Below are positions 58,016 to 64,000 of a stretch of 64,000 nucleotides of DNA, in pieces. Below the pieces are notes generated by a model, which made no database searches, was not told where the DNA came from, and worked only from the letters and a program-made list of their open reading frames with translations. The first letter of the stretch is position 1. Every line of letters begins with the position of its first letter. The position numbers were made by a program, and so were the translations under genes. The stretch lies in the NCBI GenBank assembly GCA_001724275.1, contig MEDZ01000025.1:21827-85826 (forward strand). Direction: 5' to 3'. The DNA is from Gemmatimonadetes bacterium SCN 70-22. Lineage in GTDB: Bacteria; Gemmatimonadota; Gemmatimonadetes; Gemmatimonadales; Gemmatimonadaceae.

Positions 58016-58816
58016 CTATTGCCGCCGCGCCGGCGTGCGCGGGAGGTGCGCGAGGCGCGCCTTGAACGCCTGGTAGCGCGGCGTGTCGCGCGTGAGGCGA
58101 TTGAGCGATGCCGTGCTGAACTGCCGGATGGTCGCCTCGGTGGCCCGCACCCGGTCCTCCTCCATGGGGTGGGTCCGGAACCAGGCGTCGATTCCACTCG
58201 TGGGGCGCTCCTGGCGCTCCTTGATGAGGAGGCGGAACATCTCGGGGATCCCGCGCGGGTCGATCCCTGCCCGCATCACATATCTGATCCCCTCCTGGTC
58301 CGACTCCGCCTCGTCACCCCGGCTGAACGAGGCCATGATCCCCTGGCCGGCCAGCCCCACCGCCATGTCGCCGCCGTTGGTGCAGACCGGCGTCAGGACG
58401 CAGGCCAGGACCGCCCCGAAGTTCAGCCGCTGCCCCGCCTGCATCTGCTTGATGCTGTGCCGCTTCACCACGTGCCCGATCTCGTGCCCCAGCACCCCGG
58501 CGAGTTGATTCATCTGCGTGGTGCGCTCGATGAGCCCCCGGTTCACGTACACGAAGCCGCCGGGGATGGCGAAGGCATTCACCTCGGGGCTATCGACGAT
58601 GTAGAAGCGCCAGTCGAGATTACGGTCATCGGCGACCCGGGCGATCGAGTCGCCGAGCACGTTGACATACCGCACGACTTCCGGGTCGGTGACCAGCGGA
58701 AGCTGTGCGTTGACCTGACGCGAGTAGTCGGTGCCCAGCTCGACCTCCTGCTGCGTGGAGACCATGCAGCTGGCGAGCGGGATCACGAGAATGGCAAGGA
58801 GCGGTCGGAGCTTCAT
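58016..58816 (-). CDS. M48-family metalloprotease lipoprotein
   Basis: 266 residues. Lipobox PLASC at the N-terminus (MKLRPLLAILVIPLASC). The zinc site is HEIGHVVKRH with the third ligand in GDEAESDQEGIRY. FAIPGGFVYVNRGLIE is typical of BepA/LoiP (YfgC/YggG) proteins, which degrade or assist misfolded outer-membrane proteins. The C-terminal FRTHPMEEDRVRATEATI is the family's conserved end. ATG 58816 is set by the signal peptide. It is convergent with the phosphorylase gene. Confidence 0.87.
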   Translation of the reverse strand: MKLRPLLAILVIPLASCMVSTQQEVELGTDYSRQVNAQLPLVTDPEVVRYVNVLGDSIARVADDRNLDWRFYIVDSPEVNAFAIPGGFVYVNRGLIERTTQMNQLAGVLGHEIGHVVKRHSIKQMQAGQRLNFGAVLACVLTPVCTNGGDMAVGLAGQGIMASFSRGDEAESDQEGIRYVMRAGIDPRGIPEMFRLLIKERQERPTSGIDAWFRTHPMEEDRVRATEATIRQFSTASLNRLTRDTPRYQAFKARLAHLPRTPARRQ

Positions 58817-58893
58817 GACGAGGTCTGGCGAAACGGGCGCGCGCGGCGCGCCGTATGGGTACGGCCGATGATACACCGCCACCGGGGAAATCG

Positions 58894-59658
58894 ATGCGTC
58901 TCCTGACGCTCGCCCGCGACCTCTCCCGCCGGAAGGCGCGGGAACGGGAGGGACTGTTCGTGGTGGAAGGGGTGCGTGCCGGCGAGGAGCTGGCGCGTTC
59001 GCCGCTCGAGGTGATCGGCGTGCTGGCGGCGCCGCAGCTCGCGGAGGGCGAGCGCGGGGCTCGGCTTCGGAGCGCCTTCGCCGGCCGCGGCATCGCGGTG
59101 ACCGACGTCACCGATCGCGAGTTCCAGAGCGCGGCACAGACCGAGTCGCCGCAGGGCGTCCTCGCCGTGGCGCGCGCCCCGGGATACTCGCTCGACCCGG
59201 TGCCGCCGGACGCCAGCCGCATTCTCGTCCTCGACGCGGTGCAGGATCCCGGCAACGTCGGGACGCTGATCCGCACCGCGGCGGCGCTCGGCACGTGGGC
59301 CACCGTCGCCCTGCCGGGCACCGTTGACGTGTGGAACGCCAAAGTCGTCCGTAGCGCGATGGGGGCCCATTTTCACTACCCGGTCGTGCACGCGTCGTGG
59401 GAGGCGCTGCGCGACTTCTGCACCCGCCGCGACTTCGCCCTCTGGGGGGCGGACATGGGGGGAGCCGACGTCGCCAGCCTGCGGGCACCGGCGCGTTGCG
59501 CCCTCGCGGTCGGGAACGAGGGGAGCGGGCTCTCGCCGCGGGTGCGCGCGGCGCTGGCGCAGTGCGTCTCGCTCCCCATCAGCCCGGTCGTCGAGTCGCT
59601 CAACGTCGCGGTCGCCGCCGGGATCCTCCTCTACAAGCTTCGCCCCGACGCCCCGTGA
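58894..59658 (+). CDS. TrmH/SpoU-family RNA 2'-O-methyltransferase
   Basis: 254 residues. N-terminal substrate-binding domain (SRRKAREREGLFVVEGVRAGEEL), then the SPOUT knot: motif 1 LDAVQDPGNVGTLIRTAAALG, motif 2 ALAVGNEGSGLS and motif 3 ISPVVESLNVAVAAGILLYKL. It methylates a ribose 2'-OH in rRNA (RlmB/TsnR-like) or tRNA using S-adenosylmethionine; the exact nucleotide is not predictable. The frame is open to 58855, but ATG 58894 matches the family. The next gene starts within its stop codon. Confidence 0.87.
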   Translation: MRLLTLARDLSRRKAREREGLFVVEGVRAGEELARSPLEVIGVLAAPQLAEGERGARLRSAFAGRGIAVTDVTDREFQSAAQTESPQGVLAVARAPGYSLDPVPPDASRILVLDAVQDPGNVGTLIRTAAALGTWATVALPGTVDVWNAKVVRSAMGAHFHYPVVHASWEALRDFCTRRDFALWGADMGGADVASLRAPARCALAVGNEGSGLSPRVRAALAQCVSLPISPVVESLNVAVAAGILLYKLRPDAP

Positions 59659-60512
59659 TCGACGCCTTCCTTGGCACCTTCGCCTTCGTCATTGGCGCCA
59701 GCGTGGGGAGCTTCCTCAACGTCTGCATCGGGCGGTGGCCGCATGACGAGTCGGTCGTCTCACCGCGGTCGCGCTGCCCGCGGTGTGGCCACGCGATCGG
59801 CTGGTACGACAACATCCCCATCCTGAGTTGGCTCCTGTTGCGCGGGAAGTGCCGCGGCTGTGCCCTCCCGATCTCGATCCAGTATCCGGTGGTCGAGCTG
59901 GTGGTGGGCCTGCTCTGGCTCGTCGTCGCCTGGCATTTCGGCCCCACCTTCGCGGCGCTGCGGGTGGCGGTCTTCGCGACCGTCATGCTCGGCATCGCCG
60001 TCACCGACGCCCGGCACTATCTCATCCCCGACGGCTTCACCGTCTTCGGGCTCGTCTTCACCCTGGTCACGTCCATCGTGGCGTCCTTCCTTGGCGATGC
60101 CGCCCCGTTCGCGACCCCGTGGGACGCCGTCGTGGGCGCCTGCGCCGGCGCGGGGGCGATCGCCATCGTCGGCTGGCTCGGCGAGGTCGCCCTCAGGCGC
60201 GAGGCCATGGGGTTCGGGGACGTGACGCTGATGGCGGTCGTCGGCGCCGCCGTGGGGCCGGGGCGTGCCCTCCTCGTCATCTTCGTCGGTGCCGCGTTAG
60301 GCGCCCTGACGTTCCTGCTGGTGGTGTACCCCTATACGCGGCTGCGGGGGGCGGCGCAGGGGGAGCAGATCGACCTCGAGCTCGACGCCCCCGTCCGGAC
60401 CCTGCCCGAAGTCCCCTTCGGCGTCTTCCTCGCCCCGGCGGCGGTGGTCGCCCTGGTCTGGGGAGAGCGGATGGTGGCCTGGTACCTCGACCGGTTCCTC
60501 CCCGGCCCATGA
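59655..60512 (+). CDS. pilD: Type IV prepilin peptidase / N-methyltransferase
   Basis: 285 residues from GTG 59655, overlapping the methyltransferase stop (GTGA). An N-terminal methyltransferase domain with the CxxC...CxxC zinc site (RCPRCGHAI...GKCRGCALPI) is followed by about seven helices. The catalytic aspartates lie in VTDARHYLIPD and in GFGDVTLMAVVGAAVG (GxGD). It cleaves and methylates prepilins or pseudopilins, matching the PilB/GspE-type ATPase at 3.8 kb. An octamer encodes AALGAL at 60295. Confidence 0.92.
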   Translation: MIDAFLGTFAFVIGASVGSFLNVCIGRWPHDESVVSPRSRCPRCGHAIGWYDNIPILSWLLLRGKCRGCALPISIQYPVVELVVGLLWLVVAWHFGPTFAALRVAVFATVMLGIAVTDARHYLIPDGFTVFGLVFTLVTSIVASFLGDAAPFATPWDAVVGACAGAGAIAIVGWLGEVALRREAMGFGDVTLMAVVGAAVGPGRALLVIFVGAALGALTFLLVVYPYTRLRGAAQGEQIDLELDAPVRTLPEVPFGVFLAPAAVVALVWGERMVAWYLDRFLPGP

Positions 60513-61699
60513 CGGACGACGAGCTCGACCGGCCGATGTCGGGAGCGCTGGGGCGCTACACGCGAGACCTCACCCACGAGGCCAGGGAGGGGCGTCTCGA
60601 CCCCGTCCGCTGCCGCGACGAGGAGATCGCACGGGTCATCGACATCCTCCTGCGCCACGGGAAGAACAACCCGGCCCTCGTCGGCCCCGCCGGGGTGGGG
60701 AAGACCGCCATCGTCGAGGGGCTGGCGCAGCGCCTCGTTGGGGGCGACGTCCCGCTCGCGCTCCGCTCCACGCGCCTGCTCGCCCTCGATCATGTCGCCC
60801 TCCTCGCCGGCGCCGCCTACCGCGGGCAGTACGAGGAGCGCATCCGGGCCCTGGTCCACGAGACCTCGGCCGACCCCGAGGTGGTGCTCTTCGTCGACGA
60901 GCTGCACAACCTCATTGGCCAGGGGACGGCGATCGGCGTGGCGATGGACGCCGCCAACATGCTCAAGCCGTCGCTGGTGCGCGGCGACTTCCGGGTGATC
61001 GGGGCCACCACCGGCGAGGAATACGAGCGCTGGATCTGTGGCGACCCGGCGCTGGAGCGCCGCTTCCAGCGCGTCGTGGTGCGCGAGCTGACCTCGGAGG
61101 AGACGCTGGACGTCTTGCGGGCGCGCGTCGACCGGCTGGAGCGACACCACAACGTGGTGATCGCCGACGATGCGCTGCAGGCCAGCGTGGTCCTCACCGA
61201 CCGGCACATGCTCGACCGGCGGCGCCCGGACCGGGCCATCGACGTCCTGGACGAGGCGTGCGCCCATGCGCAGGCGGTCACCCGGTACTCCCCCGGCGCC
61301 GAGGCGCTGATCCTGCGCCGGCGCGAGCTGCTGCGGCGGCAGGGGCAAGGCCCCCACGGCCGCGCGGCGCCCGGTGGCCCTGCGGGGCGGGACTCGTTAG
61401 GATCAGGTGAGGACTTCGGGACGATGGCGCGCGACGGGTTGTCGGCGCTGCAACGGTTCGGGGCCGAATTGGAGGCGATGTTCATTGCCCCCCACGGGGC
61501 CGGCCCGGAGGGGCGCGCCGCGCCCCCGGCCCAAGCGGCGGGCGATGCCGTCGTCGCCGCCACGCCGGAACCGGGACTGGCGGTGCTGGACGTGGAGTTG
61601 CGGACCCGCCTCATCGCGGACGGGATCGTGGTGCGCGGCCTCGACGTGGTGCGGGTGGTGGCGCTGGCCACCGGTCAACAGGTGCAATGGAGCGAGTGA
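60509..61699 (+). CDS. Stand-alone Clp-type AAA+ ATPase (single D1-like domain)
   Basis: 396 residues. It resembles the first nucleotide-binding domain of ClpA/ClpB: LDPVRCRDEEIARVIDILLRHGKNNPALVGPAGVGKTAIVEGLA (Walker A), pore-loop region AGAAYRGQYEERI, Walker B VVLFVDELHNLIG, sensor 1 VIGATTGEEY and Arg finger DPALERRFQ. The usual Clp N-domain, middle domain and second ATPase are all missing. From about residue 280 the sequence is low-complexity (Gly/Ala/Pro), ending in a short conserved-looking tail. It overlaps pilD and the downstream lipoprotein, so it may serve secretion or envelope assembly rather than bulk proteolysis. Not a fragment: the frame is intact and coupled. Confidence 0.75.
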   Translation: MTDDELDRPMSGALGRYTRDLTHEAREGRLDPVRCRDEEIARVIDILLRHGKNNPALVGPAGVGKTAIVEGLAQRLVGGDVPLALRSTRLLALDHVALLAGAAYRGQYEERIRALVHETSADPEVVLFVDELHNLIGQGTAIGVAMDAANMLKPSLVRGDFRVIGATTGEEYERWICGDPALERRFQRVVVRELTSEETLDVLRARVDRLERHHNVVIADDALQASVVLTDRHMLDRRRPDRAIDVLDEACAHAQAVTRYSPGAEALILRRRELLRRQGQGPHGRAAPGGPAGRDSLGSGEDFGTMARDGLSALQRFGAELEAMFIAPHGAGPEGRAAPPAQAAGDAVVAATPEPGLAVLDVELRTRLIADGIVVRGLDVVRVVALATGQQVQWSE

Positions 61700-62940
61700 T
61701 GGCACGACTTGGCACGATCCTGTTGCTGCTGGCGGTCGTCGCCTGCGGCGAACGCACGCCGAAGGACCCGGTGGCGGCCCGCGTGGCCGACGCCGTCCCG
61801 CGCATCGAACAGGCGACCGGGCTCAAGTTCACGACGCCCCCGAAGTTCGAGATGCGCAGCAAGGACGAGGTGCGGCAGTTCCTGGAGCGGCGCTTCGCCG
61901 AGGACATGCCGGACGAGGAGATCACGGGGAGCGAACGTTCGTACAAGCGCTTCGGGCTCCTCCCCGACACGCTCGACCTGCGCAAGTTCATGCTCGCCCT
62001 CCTCACCGAGCAGGTCGCCGGCTACTACGACCCCGCGACCAAGGTCCTGTACATCGTGCAGGGGACCAGCGACGAAATGGTCGGCGTCACGGTGTCGCAC
62101 GAGCTCGTGCACGCACTGCAGGACCAGCACTTCAACCTCGACTCGCTGCAGAAGGTCAAGCGGCGCAACGACCGGCAGCTGGCGGCCCAGGCGGTGGTGG
62201 AGGGGCAGGCCACCTTCGAGCAGCTGGCCAGCATGCTTGGCGGCGGGACGATGGTCGCCAACCTCCCGGGCGGGTGGGAGCGCGTGCGGGCCATGATCCG
62301 CGAGAACAACGCGTCGATGCCGGTCTTCTCCACGGCACCGACGCTCGTGCAGGAGACACTCCTCTTCCCGTACCTCTCGGGGGCGGAGTTCATGCGCCTG
62401 TACAAGGAGAAGCACCCGGGGAAGGCCCCGTTCGGGGACATGCCGGTGTCGACCGAGCAGGTGATGCACGACGACCGCTTCTTCGGCAATCGCGACGCGC
62501 CCACCGTCGTGACCCTCCCCCCGCCGCGCGGGAAGGTGATCTACGAGAACGACCTGGGAGAGTTCGAGACGCGGCTCTTCCTGTATGAGCACCTCAAGGA
62601 CCGCGACGCCGCGTATCGCGGGGCGGCGGGGTGGGACGGTGACCGATACGTCCTGTTCGAGAGCGGGAAGGGCGATGGCCTGGCCTGGGTCACCGTCTGG
62701 GACACCTCGGTCGATGCCGCCGAGTTCTTCGACCTGCTGGACACGGCGATCCTCAAGCGCTTCGGCGCCGTGAAGCCGACCAGCGCCACCGAGACGACGC
62801 GCGTGTACAGCGCCGGGGGACGGACGATCGCGGTGACCGCGAGCGACATCGGCGGGCGTCCGGTGGTGCTCTACGTCGACGTCCCCTCGGGGGCCACGGC
62901 CGACGTGCTCGACCTCAAGAAGGTCGCGCTCGAGGAGTAG
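61699..62940 (+). CDS. HExxH-containing lipoprotein, putative metalloprotease
   Basis: 413 residues. ATG 61699 overlaps the ATPase stop (TGATG) and follows GGAG at a spacing of 6; ATG 61687 is possible. The signal MARLGTILLLLAVVAC has lipobox VVAC. GVTVSHELVHALQDQHFNLDSL contains HExxH followed by an Asp/His-rich helix. EGQATFEQLASML supplies a plausible third ligand Glu about 40 residues on, as in gluzincin-type enzymes. The C-terminal half (about 290-413) is a beta-rich domain with WDGDRYVLFESGKGDGLAWVTVWDT. Family not named with certainty; proteolysis is inferred from the motif only. Confidence 0.65.
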   Translation: MARLGTILLLLAVVACGERTPKDPVAARVADAVPRIEQATGLKFTTPPKFEMRSKDEVRQFLERRFAEDMPDEEITGSERSYKRFGLLPDTLDLRKFMLALLTEQVAGYYDPATKVLYIVQGTSDEMVGVTVSHELVHALQDQHFNLDSLQKVKRRNDRQLAAQAVVEGQATFEQLASMLGGGTMVANLPGGWERVRAMIRENNASMPVFSTAPTLVQETLLFPYLSGAEFMRLYKEKHPGKAPFGDMPVSTEQVMHDDRFFGNRDAPTVVTLPPPRGKVIYENDLGEFETRLFLYEHLKDRDAAYRGAAGWDGDRYVLFESGKGDGLAWVTVWDTSVDAAEFFDLLDTAILKRFGAVKPTSATETTRVYSAGGRTIAVTASDIGGRPVVLYVDVPSGATADVLDLKKVALEE

Positions 62941-62942
62941 GG

Positions 62943-64000
62943 GTGGCCGTGGCGCCCCGTCGCCCCGTGCCGGACGCGGCGGCCCTCGCCGTCCCGCAGC
63001 CGCTGCGCCCCGAGGACGAGGCGCAGCGGGTGGCGCGCCTGCGCCGGATGAAGGCGTGGGCGCTGGCCCTGCTCGTCCTGGCGACGGTCGTCTTCACCGT
63101 CGCCCGGTACTACGAGGCGCAGTACCCGTGGCTCGGGATCGTGCGCGCCACCGCCGAGGCGTCGATGATCGGCGGGCTGGCCGACTGGTTCGCCGTCACG
63201 GCGCTCTTCCGTCACCCGTTAGGCATCCCCATCCCGCACACGGCCATCATCCCGGCGCGCAAGGACCGGGTGGGGCAGACGCTCGGCGCCTTCGTCCAGA
63301 AGAACTTCCTCAACCGCGACGTCATCGTCGCCAAGCTGCACACGCTGAATGCCGCCGAGCGCATGGCGCAGTGGATGGTGGAGCCGGGGAACGCGCGCCG
63401 CATCGCCCGGCAGCTGGCGCGTGCGCTGGCGGCCGCCGCCAACGTGCTGCGCGACGAGGACGTGCAGGAGTTCATCAGCAAGGCGGTGGTGAATCGCGTC
63501 CGGACGACGCAGGTCGCCCCGCTGCTTGGCAAGGCGCTGTCGGTGCTCACCGCCGGCAACCGGCACCAGGCCCTCCTGGACGACGCCATCCGCCTCCTGG
63601 CCCGAGGGATCAGCGAGAACCAGGACCTGATCCGCGAGCGGGTGGAGCAGGAGAGTCCGTGGTGGATTCCGGGGGCCATCGACGACAAGATCGCCGGGCG
63701 CATCGTGCGGGCCCTCGAGAACACGATGCAGGCGGTCCACGCGGACCCCAACCATCCGCTGCGGCAACGCTTCGACGCCGCCATCGACGAGTTCATCGTC
63801 AAGCTGCAGGCGTCGCCCGAGGTCATCCTCAAGGCCGAGCAGATCAAGGAGGACCTGCTGCACGCCGACACCGTGCGCCAGTTCAGTGCGTCGCTCTGGG
63901 CCGACGCCAAGGCGAGCATTGCGCGCCACGCCGAGCACCCCGAGGGCTTCGACCCCGAGACCATCGAGCGCGGGCTCACCGCCTTCGGCAACGCGATCCT
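62943..64000 (+). CDS. DUF445 (YjiN-like) membrane-anchored protein, partial
   Basis: 352 codons visible; the C-terminus lies beyond the right edge. Start GTG 62943, 2 bp after the previous stop, with GAGGAG just upstream. An N-terminal helix (AWALALLVLATVVFTVARYY) is followed by the family hallmark EASMIGGLADWFAVTALFRHPLGIPIPHTAIIPARKDRVG. Long amphipathic helices (FVQKNFLNRDVIVAKL and onward) come next. DUF445 proteins are inner-membrane proteins of unknown role. The HPLGIP leucine is TTA in the octamer at 63217. Confidence 0.85.
   Translation, partial: MAVAPRRPVPDAAALAVPQPLRPEDEAQRVARLRRMKAWALALLVLATVVFTVARYYEAQYPWLGIVRATAEASMIGGLADWFAVTALFRHPLGIPIPHTAIIPARKDRVGQTLGAFVQKNFLNRDVIVAKLHTLNAAERMAQWMVEPGNARRIARQLARALAAAANVLRDEDVQEFISKAVVNRVRTTQVAPLLGKALSVLTAGNRHQALLDDAIRLLARGISENQDLIRERVEQESPWWIPGAIDDKIAGRIVRALENTMQAVHADPNHPLRQRFDAAIDEFIVKLQASPEVILKAEQIKEDLLHADTVRQFSASLWADAKASIARHAEHPEGFDPETIERGLTAFGNAI

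Overview
This is a high-GC chromosomal window (roughly two thirds or more G+C by eye). Its gene content points to the phylum Gemmatimonadota: a crtB-cruF-crtI carotenoid set, SusC/SusD-like and TonB receptors with lipoproteins carrying Gemmatimonas-like features, many GTG starts and dense ATGA/GTGA overlaps. The assignment rests on overall resemblance; no rRNA is present to confirm it. About 46 protein genes and one tRNA can be supported.

Layout. 1-6.1 kb: partial trpE (minus), a divergent outer-membrane barrel protein, and a type IV pilus/type II secretion ATPase fused to a response-regulator receiver domain. 6.2-15.6 kb: a Nudix hydrolase, an acyltransferase and a lipoprotein, then the proteostasis run tig-clpP-clpX-lon-engB on the minus strand, then a small barrel protein. 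15.6-19.1 kb: carotenoid operon crtB-cruF-crtI. 19.1-20.2 kb: a 1.1-kb non-coding stretch with a five-copy 22-bp tandem repeat and a good promoter, leading into a SusC/SusD-like pair (20.2-24.8 kb). 24.9-29.4 kb: a small lipoprotein, tRNA-Leu(UAG), an HtrA/DegP protease and dnaK. 29.6-32.0 kb: a rhomboid protease, then two bacterial-microcompartment vertex proteins directly followed by a deoxyribose-phosphate aldolase with an N-terminal helix resembling an encapsulation peptide.

32.2-58 kb is essentially a phosphate-acquisition island: DUF47 protein and PiT transporter, ppk1, ppx, phoU, two pstB genes, pstA, pstC, pstS, two lipoproteins, a TonB receptor, phoR, phoB, udk, and a divergent operon of a two-module YfkN-like nucleotidase, a tiny unknown protein, adenosine deaminase and purine nucleoside phosphorylase. 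I find a shared candidate Pho box, GTGAC-N6-GTNRC in the sense orientation, upstream of ppk1, pstS and the fibronectin-type lipoprotein. The genes suggest a programme that imports organic phosphate through the outer membrane, strips nucleotides outside the cytoplasm, salvages the nucleosides, imports Pi and stores it as polyphosphate. The DeoC-linked microcompartment proteins may handle the deoxyribose part.

58-64 kb: an M48 metalloprotease lipoprotein, a SpoU rRNA methyltransferase, prepilin peptidase, a stand-alone Clp-type AAA+ ATPase, a second HExxH lipoprotein and a partial DUF445 membrane protein.

The strongest unexplained signal runs through the whole window. The octamer CGTTAGGC occurs 16 times exactly, plus twice as a 7-mer. 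It is always in the sense direction of the gene, and it contains every in-frame TTA leucine codon I could find. Simple pyrimidine-rich tandem repeats also recur directly in front of start codons.
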